Assembly (NCBI GenBank): GCA_947475995.1
Contig: CANJNI010000003.1
Location: 124,001 to 188,000, forward strand
Source of the DNA: Beijerinckiaceae bacterium
GTDB lineage: Bacteria > Pseudomonadota > Alphaproteobacteria > Rhizobiales > Beijerinckiaceae
DNA: 64,000 nt
Direction: 5' to 3'
Positions 1 to 8,422 of the stretch are shown here, one piece after another; the stretch's first letter is position 1; each line of letters starts with the position of its first letter. The notes below the pieces were generated by a model. The model made no database searches and was not told the DNA's origin. It saw nothing but the letters and a program-made list of their open reading frames with translations. The translations under genes were made by a program, and so were the position numbers.

Positions 1-261
1 CTGTTCTTCGTCGGTCATCGCGAAGGCGTTGCGTCCCCGGAAAGCGATCTCGCCACCGGTCGGCACGTCGAGGCGCAACGCCAGTTTCGCAATCGTGGTC
101 TTGCCGCAGCCGGATTCGCCGACGAGCGCGAAGGTCTTGCCGGGCTCTACCTGAAACGAGACGCCGTCGACAGCGCGCACATAGGCGAAAGCCTTGCGGC
201 GCAGCACCCCTTTGGCAACCGGGAAATAACGCTCGACATTGTTGAAGGTGAGCAGGCTCAT
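1..261 (-). CDS. Oligopeptide/dipeptide ABC transporter ATP-binding protein (OppF/DppF type), partial
   Basis: Reads leftward from an ATG at 261 and runs off the window start, so only about 87 N-terminal residues are present. The translation begins MSLLTFNNVERYFPVAKG and contains a Walker A motif, GESGCGKTT, near residue 55. A long N-terminal strand before Walker A and a dozen residues describing a basic linker (RRKAFAYV) are typical of OppF/DppF ATPases. It starts 4 bp after the stop of the OppD-type ATPase, so the two are co-transcribed. By family knowledge the pair forms the nucleotide-binding heterodimer of a peptide or small-molecule importer. The signature and Walker B motifs lie outside the window. 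Confidence 0.85.
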   Translation of the reverse strand, partial: MSLLTFNNVERYFPVAKGVLRRKAFAYVRAVDGVSFQVEPGKTFALVGESGCGKTTIAKLALRLDVPTGGEIAFRGRNAFAMTDEEQ

Positions 262-265
262 GGGA

Positions 266-1231
266 TCAATCCGGATGCCAGCAGGCCACGGCGTGGCGCG
301 CGTCGCTCGCTTCGAGCGGCGGACGCTCCACGTTGCAGCGCTCGTCTGCGCGCGCGCAACGCGGCGCGAACGGACAACCGGGCGGCAGGCGATGCAATTC
401 GGGCGGCTGGCCCGGAATGGCGGTGAGTTTGCCGGCAGGCTTGCTGGCGTCCGGAATCGAAGCCAGCAGGCCTTGCGTGTAGGGATGGCGCGGCCGCGCG
501 AAGATATCGTCCACCTTCGCAAGCTCGACGATGCGGCCCGCATACATGACGGCGGCGCGATGACAGAGCCGCGCCACGACGCCGAAATCATGCGTGATGA
601 AGATGATCGCCAGCCCGGTGCGCTCCTGCAATTCCTGCAGCAGCGTCAGATATTGAAGCTGGATCGTCGCATCGAGCGCGCTCGTCGGCTCGTCCGCAAT
701 GAGAAGCTTGGGCTCGCAGGATATGCCGATGGCGCCCACGACGCGCTGACGCATGCCGCCGGACAATTGATGCGGCCAAGCATTCAGGCGCGCTTCGGGC
801 GAGGGAATCCGCATGGCGCGCAAAAGGCCCAGCACCTTTTCGCGCAGCGGCGCGCCCCGCAACCCGCGATGCACCATCAGGCCCTCGCCCACCTGATCGC
901 CGATGCGGAACATGGGGTTGAGCGAGGCCATCGGATCTTGCAGCACCATGGCGAGTTTGGTGCCGCGAATTTCGCGCAGCTCGTCCTGCGACTTGGGGAC
1001 CAGATCCTCGCCGTCGAACACGATCTGCCCGCCGGCGATGCGGCCAGCCGGTTTGGGGACGAGGCCCACGATCGACATGGCGGTGATGCTCTTGCCCGAG
1101 CCGGACTCGCCCACGATGCCGAGCGTCTCGCCCTCATCGAGATCGAAGCTGACGCCGTCAACAGCCTTCAGCACGCCCCAGCGCGTGTCGAAATGCGTTT
1201 GCAGATTGCGGACTTCGAGCAGGCGGGCCAT
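266..1231 (-). CDS. Oligopeptide/dipeptide ABC transporter ATP-binding protein (OppD/DppD type)
   Basis: A 321-residue ABC ATPase. Visible motifs: Walker A GESGSGKS at residues 41-48, Q-loop glutamine at about 98, signature LSGGMRQ at 156-162, Walker B LLIADE at 176-181 and the H-loop histidine at about 214. The C-terminal extension with PPGCPFAPRC and further cysteines is the oligopeptide-transporter C-terminal domain, which places it in the OppD/DppD family and energises import across the inner membrane. It is the first gene of its transcription unit, followed 4 bp later by the OppF-type partner. The substrate-binding protein of similar type lies at 2932-4476 on the same strand but is separated by two opposite-strand genes, and no permease gene is in view. 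Substrate unknown. Confidence 0.93.
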   Translation of the reverse strand: MARLLEVRNLQTHFDTRWGVLKAVDGVSFDLDEGETLGIVGESGSGKSITAMSIVGLVPKPAGRIAGGQIVFDGEDLVPKSQDELREIRGTKLAMVLQDPMASLNPMFRIGDQVGEGLMVHRGLRGAPLREKVLGLLRAMRIPSPEARLNAWPHQLSGGMRQRVVGAIGISCEPKLLIADEPTSALDATIQLQYLTLLQELQERTGLAIIFITHDFGVVARLCHRAAVMYAGRIVELAKVDDIFARPRHPYTQGLLASIPDASKPAGKLTAIPGQPPELHRLPPGCPFAPRCARADERCNVERPPLEASDARHAVACWHPD

Positions 1232-1348
1232 TCATCCCCCGGAGGCAGACTCATGTTTGCTATGGCTCTGCGCGCGATGCAAGCGCGGGTTGCGAAGCCT
1301 TTGCGCCGCGCCTATCGTGATGCAAATCCGCCGCTTTCCGGGACCGCC

Positions 1349-1753
1349 ATGCCGCAAAACATCACCCGCCACGTTCTCGATATGGTGGCCGAAGCCAATT
1401 CCGAAGTGAAGGTGCTGACGCAGGAGGAGGCGCGCGCCCTGCACGGTCGCGAGGATGTCGAATTCATCGACCTGCGGGACATTCGCGAACTGGCCAAGAC
1501 GGGTCGCATTCCGGGGGCGCATCACATTCCACGCGGCATGCTGGAATTCTGGATCGATCCCAAAAGTCCCTATCACAAGCCGCTGTTCGATCAGGACAAG
1601 ACCTACGTGTTCTACTGCGCGGGCGGGTGGCGGTCGGCGCTCTCGGCAAAGACCGCGCAGGACATGGGCCTCAAGCCCGTGGCGCATATCGACGGCGGCT
1701 TCGGCGAATGGCAGAAGCGCGGCTATCCGGTGGAACCGCCCCGCAAGGAGTGA
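1349..1753 (+). CDS. Rhodanese-domain protein (sulfurtransferase-like)
   Basis: The 134-residue protein MPQNITRHVL... is a single rhodanese domain. Residues 38-62 carry the EFIDLRD...GRIPGAHHIPRG signature, and the active-site loop C-AGGWRS has its cysteine at residue 90, followed by the C-terminal HIDGGFGEW motif. Rhodanese proteins bind persulfide sulfur on that cysteine; the physiological acceptor is unknown. The ATG at 1349 is chosen because the same frame stays open upstream only as antisense of the ABC ATPase, and this start gives a domain-length protein. It is divergent from oppD (117 bp between) and co-directional with the next gene. Confidence 0.88.
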   Translation: MPQNITRHVLDMVAEANSEVKVLTQEEARALHGREDVEFIDLRDIRELAKTGRIPGAHHIPRGMLEFWIDPKSPYHKPLFDQDKTYVFYCAGGWRSALSAKTAQDMGLKPVAHIDGGFGEWQKRGYPVEPPRKE

Positions 1754-1810
1754 CGCTGGCGCGCCGCCGCATAGGTTGCTAAACAAACACAATACTCTTT
1801 GGGGGGATTT

Positions 1811-2812
1811 ATGACTGCCGCCAGACTCGAACTTTCCATCGCCTTGTCGGACAATGAAAACACCCAGCCGGTTCTGCGCGGCGACGTGCAGGCCGAAGGC
1901 ATCAAGCTTTTTCCGACCTGCGTGCATCCGTCCGAGATGTTCTGGCGCCAGCTGAAGTTCGGCGATTTCGACATTTCCGAAATGTCGATGTCCTCCCTGA
2001 TCATCGCGACGTCCAAGGGGCCGACCGACTGGGTGGCCATCCCGGTTTTCACGTCGCGGCATTTCTTCCACACGATGATCTGGGTGCGCAACGACCGCGG
2101 CATCAACACGGTCGCGGACCTCAAGGGCAAGCGCGTCGCGATTCCCGAATATCAGCAGACGGCGGCCATCTGGACACGCGGCGTGCTCGAACACGAATTC
2201 GGCGTGCGCGCGCAGGACATGGAATGGTTCATGGAGCGCAGCCCGGAAAAGAGCCACGGCGGCTCCACGGGATTCCAGCCTCCCGCCGGTGTGAAGCTCA
2301 ACTACATTCCGCCGACCACCAACATCGGCGAGATGCTCGTGAAGGGCGAAATCGATTGCGCGCTGCATTATCTGGTCGCGCATAATCTGGTCGACCGCTC
2401 CAAGATCGACCTGTCGCAGGATCCGAACCTGCGCCAAATCTTCCCGGACATTCCGGCCGAGAAGCACCGCTATTTCACCAAGACCGGCATTTACCCGATC
2501 AACCACACCGTGGTGATCCGCCGTTCGCTGCACGAGAAATATCCGTGGCTGGCCCTGAACCTCTACACGATGTTCCAGGATGCCAAGGCGCATGTGCGCG
2601 CCGAACTCATGGCGGGCCTGAAGCACTATAATGAAGCAGGCGTGCTCGACGCCAATGCGCGCAACTGGCTCTCGCAGGACCTGCTGGGCTACGGCATCAA
2701 GGGTCCGCGCAAGGTGCTGGAGACCATCACCCAGTACGTCCACGAACAGGGCCTGTGCAGCCGCCGCGTCGGGCTGGAAGAAATCTTCGCGCCCAGCACG
2801 CTGGATCTGTAA
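1811..2812 (+). CDS. Pht5-like (4,5-dihydroxyphthalate decarboxylase family) protein with periplasmic-binding fold
   Basis: A 333-residue protein beginning MTAARLELSIAL. The block HPSEMFWRQLKFGDFDISEMSMSS (residues about 42-65) followed by TVADLKGKRVAIPEYQQTAA is characteristic of proteins annotated as 4,5-dihydroxyphthalate decarboxylase, which resemble NMT1/THI5 substrate-binding folds. There is no signal peptide, so a cytoplasmic role is more likely than a periplasmic receptor. A purine-rich GGGGGGA sequence precedes the ATG at 1811; a TTG 12 bp upstream is a less likely start. It follows the rhodanese gene by 57 bp and sits opposite to the flanking ABC transporter genes. Many family members are annotated by homology only, so the reaction is unproven here. 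Confidence 0.72.
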   Translation: MTAARLELSIALSDNENTQPVLRGDVQAEGIKLFPTCVHPSEMFWRQLKFGDFDISEMSMSSLIIATSKGPTDWVAIPVFTSRHFFHTMIWVRNDRGINTVADLKGKRVAIPEYQQTAAIWTRGVLEHEFGVRAQDMEWFMERSPEKSHGGSTGFQPPAGVKLNYIPPTTNIGEMLVKGEIDCALHYLVAHNLVDRSKIDLSQDPNLRQIFPDIPAEKHRYFTKTGIYPINHTVVIRRSLHEKYPWLALNLYTMFQDAKAHVRAELMAGLKHYNEAGVLDANARNWLSQDLLGYGIKGPRKVLETITQYVHEQGLCSRRVGLEEIFAPSTLDL

Positions 2813-2836
2813 GGGCGGCGTTCGACCAAGCACGAT

Positions 2837-2923
2837 GCAATCCATCCGGGTGACGGATTGCTTCGCTCCGCTCAATAACCAGAGACGGAAGTCGTCCCGG
2901 ATCGCGCATGGCGCGTCCGGGAC
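2837..2923. repeat. Intergenic palindromes between convergent genes (REP-like, possible bidirectional terminator)
   Basis: Two inverted repeats fill the 119-bp gap between convergent genes. The first pairs GCAATCC (2837-2843) with GGATTGC (2855-2861). The second is a strong hairpin pairing GTCCCGGA (2894-2901) with TCCGGGAC (2916-2923), with an inner CGCGC/GCGCG pairing. No uridine tract follows in either direction, so it is more like the dispersed palindromes of Hyphomicrobiales genomes than a classical intrinsic terminator, though it could stop transcription from both sides. Confidence 0.6.
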
Positions 2924-2931
2924 TCCAAGGC

Positions 2932-4476
2932 TTACTTCTGTCCGACGTATTCGAAGCGGTAATCGCCGAAGCTGCGGCCGATGCTCCAGGCGGGAACGTT
3001 CTTGTTCGCCGCAAAGAGTTCATGGGTCGTGGCAAGGCCCGACGAATAACCCTTGTCGATGATATATTGCATGATCGCCTGGCTCTTGGGCTTGTAGGCC
3101 TCAAGGTCGAGCTCGGCTTCGGCGGCTTCGATCATCTTGTCGAGCGCCGGGTCCTTCACGCTGGAGAACATCGACGACGAATGGTACTTGCCGCGCCACG
3201 AGTAGAAGGGGCGGTTCGGCCAATCCATCGTGAAGGCCGCAGGGCCCGGCGGCTCGTTCTTCTTCGTCCAGACATTGCGGAAGGCGTTGTAATCCATTTC
3301 GAGGATTTTCGTTTTCACGCCGATCTGTTCCCAGTAACCGGCGATCGTCTCGTTGATCAGCTTGCTCTCGGGCAGGCGCTGGGTGAACGAATAAAGCGCG
3401 ATCTCGAAGCCATTGGGGTAGCCCGCCGCCGCCAGCAGCTTCCTGGCTTCCGCCGGATTGTAGGGCGTGGGATCAAACGGCTTGTAGTCGAAAGACCAGG
3501 TGAACAGCGCCAGCGTGGCCCCGACGGCCTTGCCCTCGCCGTAGAGAATCTGGTCGACGATTTCCTTGCGGTTGATGCCCATGAGCAGCGCCTTGCGGAC
3601 GCGCTCGTCGTTGGTCGGCAGACCTTCCTTCTCGTTGACGCGCAGGAAGGTGAAGTCGAGCAGCAGGCCGTCGTCCTTGCGCAGCACATTCAGCCCGGCC
3701 TTCTTCAGCGCGTCCACATCGGAAAGACCGATGCTGGCGATATCGACTTCGCCGTTGCGCAGCGCCGCCACGCGGGTGCCCTGTTCGGGCAGCGAGCGGA
3801 AAATGATGCGCTTGTACTTGGGCTCCGGAATGCGCCACTGGCCTTCAAGAGCCTCGAAGGTGATCGAGCTGCCCAGCTTGTTCTCGACAAACTTGTAGGG
3901 GCCGGAGCCGACCGGATTGGCGAGGAAATTCGCCTCGCCCTTTTCCTCGATATATTTCTTCGGCACCACCATGCCCTGCACGCCGATGAGATCGCTCAGG
4001 AAGAACAGCAGGTAGGGCCAGGGCTTCTTGAGGTTCACCTTCACGGTGTTGGGCGAGGTCACTTCCACCGACTTGAAGAAGGCTTCGAAATCCGCCCGGC
4101 GTCCGGCGACGTTCTTGGCGGTCGTCGTCATGTCGAGCGTGTATTTCACGTCGTCGGCGGTGAGCGGATCGCCGTTGTGGAATTTCACGCCCTGCCGGAT
4201 CGTGAAGGTCCACGAGAGCTGGTCGGCCGAGGTTTCCCACTTTTCCGCAAGGCTCTGCTTGGGATCGAAATTGCCCTCCTTGTCGGACTTAACAAGAAAG
4301 TCGAACATCGGCGAGAGATAGGCCACCGCGAAGCCGACCGTGGCCTGCGGCAGGAAGGCCTGCTCGTTCAGGGTCGGCATTCCGATGCGCAAATCGCCTT
4401 GCGGCGCAGCTATCGAGCTTAACGGCCAGCCCAGCGCAAGGGCGGCGACGGCGGCGCGGGCGGATCGCAGAAACAT
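2932..4476 (-). CDS. ABC transporter substrate-binding protein, peptide/nickel/opine family (SBP_bac_5)
   Basis: A 514-residue periplasmic solute-binding protein. The N-terminus MFLRSARAAVAALALGW...SSIAA is a signal peptide with a probable cleavage before APQG. The mature part shows the family landmarks LAEKWETSADQLSWTFTIRQGVKFHNGDPLTADDVKYTLD and, later, NPVGSGPYKF. A start at 4476 is preferred because a GGAG sequence sits 6 bp upstream; the ATG at 4482 overlaps that ribosome-binding site. The gene is on the same strand as the OppDF-type ATPases at 1-1231, but the intervening 1.6 kb is on the other strand, so the transporter genes are split. Ligand not predictable. Confidence 0.92.
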   Translation of the reverse strand: MFLRSARAAVAALALGWPLSSIAAPQGDLRIGMPTLNEQAFLPQATVGFAVAYLSPMFDFLVKSDKEGNFDPKQSLAEKWETSADQLSWTFTIRQGVKFHNGDPLTADDVKYTLDMTTTAKNVAGRRADFEAFFKSVEVTSPNTVKVNLKKPWPYLLFFLSDLIGVQGMVVPKKYIEEKGEANFLANPVGSGPYKFVENKLGSSITFEALEGQWRIPEPKYKRIIFRSLPEQGTRVAALRNGEVDIASIGLSDVDALKKAGLNVLRKDDGLLLDFTFLRVNEKEGLPTNDERVRKALLMGINRKEIVDQILYGEGKAVGATLALFTWSFDYKPFDPTPYNPAEARKLLAAAGYPNGFEIALYSFTQRLPESKLINETIAGYWEQIGVKTKILEMDYNAFRNVWTKKNEPPGPAAFTMDWPNRPFYSWRGKYHSSSMFSSVKDPALDKMIEAAEAELDLEAYKPKSQAIMQYIIDKGYSSGLATTHELFAANKNVPAWSIGRSFGDYRFEYVGQK

Positions 4477-4645
4477 CGGCATCTCCGGTGGATCGAAACT
4501 GAAGGCATTGTGCAACAGGTCCGGCGGCGGCGCCACGGGAAAAACGTTCCAGAATTCAACATGAAGTTGCGATTTCTGACCGGTCCGCTCGCTCGCCCGC
4601 CCCAAAGCGCCGCCATGGCCCATTGACTTCGCAGCCGCGACCGTC

Positions 4646-4663
4646 AAAACCTCCGGCGGTTTT
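4646..4663 (+). promoter_or_regulatory. Hairpin with T-run in the dapD leader
   Basis: An imperfect inverted repeat, AAAACC-TCCGGC-GGTTTT, lies 28-45 bp before the dapD start and runs into TTTTT. It resembles a short intrinsic terminator or attenuator. It sits within the 214-bp divergent region 4477-4690, which otherwise holds a TTGACT hexamer (4623-4628) and no gene I recognise. Function is speculative. Confidence 0.25.
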
Positions 4664-4690
4664 TGCTAAACGCCCGGAGAAGCCCCGTCC

Positions 4691-5548
4691 ATGTCGCACG
4701 CCCACCTCGAGCAGATCATCAACGACGCCTTCGCCAATGCGGGAAACGTCAATTCCTCGACCAAGGGCGAGATCCGCGACGCAGTGAACGAGGCGCTTTC
4801 GCTGCTCGACGCCGGCAAGGCGCGCGTGGCGGAGAAGATCGCCGGGCAGTCCGGCCCGCAGGGCTGGAAGGTCAACCAGTGGCTCAAGAAGGCGGTGCTG
4901 CTGTCCTTCCGCCTCAACGACATGTGGGCGATTTCGGGCGGCCCGGGCGGCGGCTCGTGGTGGGACAAGGTGCCGTCGAAATTCGAGGGCTGGACCGCCA
5001 AGGAACATGCGGCTGCGGGTTTCCGGTCGGTGCCGAACTGCATCGTGCGCCGCTCGGCCTTCATCGCGCCGGGCGTCGTGCTGATGCCGTCCTTCGTGAA
5101 CCTCGGCGCCTACGTTGATTCCGGCACGATGGTCGACACATGGGCGACCGTCGGTTCCTGCGCGCAGATCGGCAAGAATGTGCATCTGTCCGGCGGCGTC
5201 GGCATCGGCGGCGTGCTGGAGCCCCTGCAGGCCGGCCCGACGATCATCGAGGATCATTGCTTCATCGGCGCGCGTTCGGAAGTGGTCGAGGGCGTCGTGG
5301 TGGGTGAAGGCTCGGTGCTGGCGATGGGCGTGTTCATCAGCGCGTCGACCAAGATCATCGACCGCGACACCGGCAAGATCCACATCGGTTACGTGCCGCC
5401 CTACTCGGTCGTCGTGCCCGGCTCGCTGCCCGGAAAGCCCCTGCCGGATGGAACTCCCGGCCCCTCGCTCTATTGTGCGGTCATCGTCAAGACCGTGGAC
5501 GCGCAGACGCGCTCCAAGACCGCGATCAATGAACTGCTGAGGGATTGA
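4691..5548 (+). CDS. dapD: 2,3,4,5-tetrahydropyridine-2,6-dicarboxylate N-succinyltransferase
   Basis: A 285-residue protein of normal DapD length. It transfers succinyl from succinyl-CoA to tetrahydrodipicolinate in the succinylase branch of meso-diaminopimelate/lysine synthesis in the cytoplasm. Sequence landmarks are [19 protein letters not shown], the [25 protein letters not shown] region and the left-handed beta-helix hexapeptides ([43 protein letters not shown]). DapE, which removes the succinyl group two steps later, is encoded 1 kb downstream on the same strand (6507-7664), supporting a lysine/peptidoglycan precursor operon. Confidence 0.97.
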   Translation: MSHAHLEQIINDAFANAGNVNSSTKGEIRDAVNEALSLLDAGKARVAEKIAGQSGPQGWKVNQWLKKAVLLSFRLNDMWAISGGPGGGSWWDKVPSKFEGWTAKEHAAAGFRSVPNCIVRRSAFIAPGVVLMPSFVNLGAYVDSGTMVDTWATVGSCAQIGKNVHLSGGVGIGGVLEPLQAGPTIIEDHCFIGARSEVVEGVVVGEGSVLAMGVFISASTKIIDRDTGKIHIGYVPPYSVVVPGSLPGKPLPDGTPGPSLYCAVIVKTVDAQTRSKTAINELLRD

Positions 5549-6036
5549 TGAGCAGCCAGCCTCCGCTTTCCGAATATCTGCGGTTCCTGTTCCGCAGCGA
5601 ACAGGGCCGCATCGGCAAGCGGGCCTGGTGGCAGGGCGTTGCGATTCTGGCTGCGGTCGCGATGGTTTCCACGCTCGGCTGGAAGATCCTCGAGCCTTAC
5701 GCCAACCGCGGCCTCGACGAGCGCGCCATGCTCGATCCGATGACGGTCGTCACCTATTCGTATTCACTGGTCTATGCGCTGGTGATCGTGCTCTGCGCGG
5801 TGTCGTACACGATGCTGACGGTCAAGCGGCTGCGCGATCGCGGGCGCAGCACTGCATTGGCGGGACTGGTGCCGTTCGTGGTGTTTCTGTCCGGCGCAAC
5901 GCACTGGCTGCAGCCCCGCGTCAAGGAGGTCATGTCCTATAACTGGGTCTACGGGATCGACCTGCTGATGCTGGCGGTGATCATCTGGACGATTTTCGAC
6001 CTCGGCATGCACGATCAGAAAGCCCCCTCCGAGTGA
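5548..6036 (+). CDS. DUF805-family inner-membrane protein
   Basis: A 162-residue protein starting [30 protein letters not shown]. The motif in which a Trp/Arg-rich start precedes the first membrane helix, then VKRLRDRGRST between helices, is the DUF805 pattern. About four hydrophobic segments are visible. The start codon overlaps the dapD stop (TGATG at 5546-5550), so it is translationally coupled to dapD. Function of the family is unknown; placement between dapD and dapE is shared with a second, shorter DUF805 gene next to it. Confidence 0.8.
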   Translation: MSSQPPLSEYLRFLFRSEQGRIGKRAWWQGVAILAAVAMVSTLGWKILEPYANRGLDERAMLDPMTVVTYSYSLVYALVIVLCAVSYTMLTVKRLRDRGRSTALAGLVPFVVFLSGATHWLQPRVKEVMSYNWVYGIDLLMLAVIIWTIFDLGMHDQKAPSE

Positions 6037-6089
6037 ATTGACGGCGCGTCAGCCTGCCGCCAAGCTGACACGCGACTCGGGGGAGCGGC

Positions 6090-6443
6090 ATGGATCTCAA
6101 GACAGTCTTTTTCTCAATGGACGGGCGCCTCAACCGCAAGCCTTTCTGGCTGGCGACGCTGGCGCTCATCTTCATCAATGCGGCCATGAACGGCGTGGCG
6201 CAGGGCATCGGCGGCGCGGTCGGAAACCTGATTGCGCTGGTCACGGGACTCGCGGTGCTGTGGCCCAGCATCTGCGTCACCGGGAAGCGCTGGCACGACC
6301 GGAACAAGTCGGCCTGGTGGATGCTGATCATCCTCATCCCGGTGGTTGGCTGGATCTGGGCCTTCGTGGAAAGCGGATGCATGCGCGGCACGGTGGGGCC
6401 GAACCTGTATGGCGACGACCCGCTGATGGAAGACCTGACCTGA
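6090..6443 (+). CDS. DUF805-family inner-membrane protein (short paralogue)
   Basis: A 117-residue protein with the DUF805 hallmarks: MDGRLNRKPFWLATLALI at the N-terminus, ICVTGKRWHDRNKSAWWMLIILIPVVGWIWAFVE in the middle, and a short polar tail with GPNLYGDDPL. Three to four membrane helices. A CGGGGGAGCGGC ribosome-binding region precedes the ATG. Together with the upstream 162-residue gene it forms a tandem pair inside the dapD-dapE unit. The role is unknown. Confidence 0.85.
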   Translation: MDLKTVFFSMDGRLNRKPFWLATLALIFINAAMNGVAQGIGGAVGNLIALVTGLAVLWPSICVTGKRWHDRNKSAWWMLIILIPVVGWIWAFVESGCMRGTVGPNLYGDDPLMEDLT

Positions 6444-6506
6444 CCGGGCTTCCGGAATCCCGCATTGCGACTTATGACGGACGGGTCAGCCTTTGAACGG
6501 ACCGTC

Positions 6507-7664
6507 ATGCCCGCACCCTCCGCCCTCTCGATCGCCCGCGACCTGATCCGCTGCCCGTCCGTGACCCCGGAGGATGGCGGCGCGCTGGGCCTGCTGGAAG
6601 GCGTGCTGAAACAGGCGGGATTCGCCACGCATCGCATCACGTTCGCCGAGCCCGGCACGCCCGACATCGACAATCTCTATGCGCGCATCGGCACGGGCGC
6701 GCCCTATCTGCTGTTTGCCGGACATACGGACGTGGTGCCGGTGGGCGATGCGGCGCAGTGGCGGTTCGATCCGTTTTCGGCGGAGATCGCCGACGGCCTC
6801 GTGTGGGGGCGCGGCGCCTGCGACATGAAGGGCGGGCTGGCCTGTTCGGTTGCGGCTGTGCTGGCGCATCTGGAAAAACACGGTCCGCCGAAAGGCTCCA
6901 TCGGCTTTCTGATCACGGGCGACGAGGAAGGCCCGGCGGTCAACGGCACCGTGAAGCTGCTCGAATGGGCGGCGGCGCGGGGCGAGAAATTCGATCATTG
7001 CATTCTGGGCGAGCCGACCAATCCGGATCACCTCGGCGACATGATCAAGATCGGGCGGCGCGGTTCGCTGTCGGGCACGCTGCTCATTCACGGCAAGCAG
7101 GGGCATGTGGGCTATCCGCATCTGGCAGACAATCCGGTGCATCACGCGCTGCGGATTTTGAGCGGGCTGCTGGCGAGCCCGCTGGATGCAGGCACGCAGC
7201 ATTTCGACGCCTCGAATCTTGAAGTCACCACGCTGGACGTCGGCAACAAGGCCACGAACGTCATCCCCGCCGAGGCGCGCGCGCGGTTCAACATCCGCTT
7301 CAACGATCTGTGGACGCCCGAAACGCTGGCGGCGGAAATCCGCGCGCGGGTGGAAAAATTCGCCGGTAAGGCGCGCTTCACGCTGACGTTCGATCCCACC
7401 AACGCAACCGCATTCCTCACGCAACCCGGCCCGTTTGTGGAAAGCGTGTCGCGCGCGGTGGAAGCCGAGACGGGCCGCAAGCCTGTCTTGTCGACCACGG
7501 GAGGCACGTCCGATGCGCGTTTCATCAAATCCTATTGCCCTGTGGTGGAATTCGGCCTTGTAGGCCAGACCATGCACATGGTGGACGAGCGCGTGCCGGT
7601 GGATGATTTCGAGCGGCTCGCCAACATCTACGGACGCATCCTGCGCGATTATTTCGGCGTCTGA
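6507..7664 (+). CDS. dapE: Succinyl-diaminopimelate desuccinylase
   Basis: A 385-residue M20-family di-zinc peptidase that hydrolyses N-succinyl-LL-diaminopimelate to LL-diaminopimelate and succinate. Visible residues: [12 protein letters not shown] with metal ligand His73 and Asp75, [10 protein letters not shown] with bridging Asp106, catalytic GDEEG at 139-143 and ILGEPTNP with Glu169. Length matches DapE (about 375-385). The ATG at 6507 gives the standard N-terminus [18 protein letters not shown]; an ATG at 6474 would add 11 residues and lacks a better ribosome-binding site. The stop overlaps the start of the next gene. Confidence 0.96.
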   Translation: MPAPSALSIARDLIRCPSVTPEDGGALGLLEGVLKQAGFATHRITFAEPGTPDIDNLYARIGTGAPYLLFAGHTDVVPVGDAAQWRFDPFSAEIADGLVWGRGACDMKGGLACSVAAVLAHLEKHGPPKGSIGFLITGDEEGPAVNGTVKLLEWAAARGEKFDHCILGEPTNPDHLGDMIKIGRRGSLSGTLLIHGKQGHVGYPHLADNPVHHALRILSGLLASPLDAGTQHFDASNLEVTTLDVGNKATNVIPAEARARFNIRFNDLWTPETLAAEIRARVEKFAGKARFTLTFDPTNATAFLTQPGPFVESVSRAVEAETGRKPVLSTTGGTSDARFIKSYCPVVEFGLVGQTMHMVDERVPVDDFERLANIYGRILRDYFGV

Positions 7665-8422
7665 TGCTCTCGGTCGCAGCCTCGCTCATCATCGGCGCAT
7701 CGGTTTTTGTCGGCACCTTCGTGTCCGGCATCTTCGGCATGGTCGGCGGGCAGATCGTGCTGGCGACGGCGCTTTACTTCATGCCCGTCAGCGCCGGCAT
7801 GACGATGTTTTCCGCGCTCATGTTCACCTCCGGCGCTTGGCGCGGCTGGCTGTGGCGCGAGCATGTGCATTGGCCCATCACGGCGCGCTACATCGGCGGG
7901 TCCGTCATCGCCTATGTGGTGATGCTGTTCATTTTCTATGTGCCGTCGAAGCCGGTTGTTTATCTGGGCATCGGACTTGCGCCGCTTCTGGCTGATCTTC
8001 TGCCAAAGAAGATCGCCCCGAACATCGAGCGTGCCGGAATGCCGTGGCTGTCCGGCTTCATCGTGATGCTGCTGCAGATCACCGTCGGGGCGGGCGGCAA
8101 TGTGCTCGACGCCTTCTTCCAGAACAGCACGCTCAACCGCCATGTGACGGTCGCCAGCAAGGCCGTGATGCAATTGTTCTCGCAGGCGGGACGTTTCGCG
8201 TATTTCGGTTTTGCGGCTCTGCAAGAAGGTGAATCGCTGCCGTGGTGGCTGCTTGGCGTTTACATCCTCATCACCTTCGCGGGCGGCTCTGCGGCGGCAG
8301 GCGTGCTGAACTGGATGTCGGACGCCAATTTCCGCAAGGCGACGCGCGCGCTGATCTGGGGCCTCAGCCTGATTTATGTGGGGCGCGGCTTGTGGCTGCT
8401 GTTTACTGGCTCGACCACATGA
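7664..8422 (+). CDS. TSUP-family (TauE/SafE) membrane permease
   Basis: A 252-residue polytopic protein with about seven to eight hydrophobic segments. The N-terminal IIGASVFVGTFVSGIFGMVGGQIVLATALYF and later GFIVMLLQITVGAGGNVLDAFFQ correspond to the duplicated TSUP half-repeats. Members export or import sulfonates, sulfite or other organic anions; the substrate cannot be read from the sequence. Its ATG overlaps the dapE stop (TGATG). Its 3' end overlaps by 20 bp the 3' end of the convergent repressor gene. A second, longer TSUP protein is at 26291-27217. Confidence 0.87.
   Translation: MLSVAASLIIGASVFVGTFVSGIFGMVGGQIVLATALYFMPVSAGMTMFSALMFTSGAWRGWLWREHVHWPITARYIGGSVIAYVVMLFIFYVPSKPVVYLGIGLAPLLADLLPKKIAPNIERAGMPWLSGFIVMLLQITVGAGGNVLDAFFQNSTLNRHVTVASKAVMQLFSQAGRFAYFGFAALQEGESLPWWLLGVYILITFAGGSAAAGVLNWMSDANFRKATRALIWGLSLIYVGRGLWLLFTGSTT

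Noticed and set aside
239-1348. A long open frame (239-1753) on the plus strand extends far upstream of the rhodanese domain
   Set aside because: The first 370 codons are antisense to the OppD ATPase and have no domain; only the rhodanese part is kept.
2908-4422. A 504-codon plus-strand open frame opposite the substrate-binding protein
   Set aside because: It is antisense to a clear signal-peptide protein and shows only arginine/leucine-rich composition typical of high-GC shadow frames.
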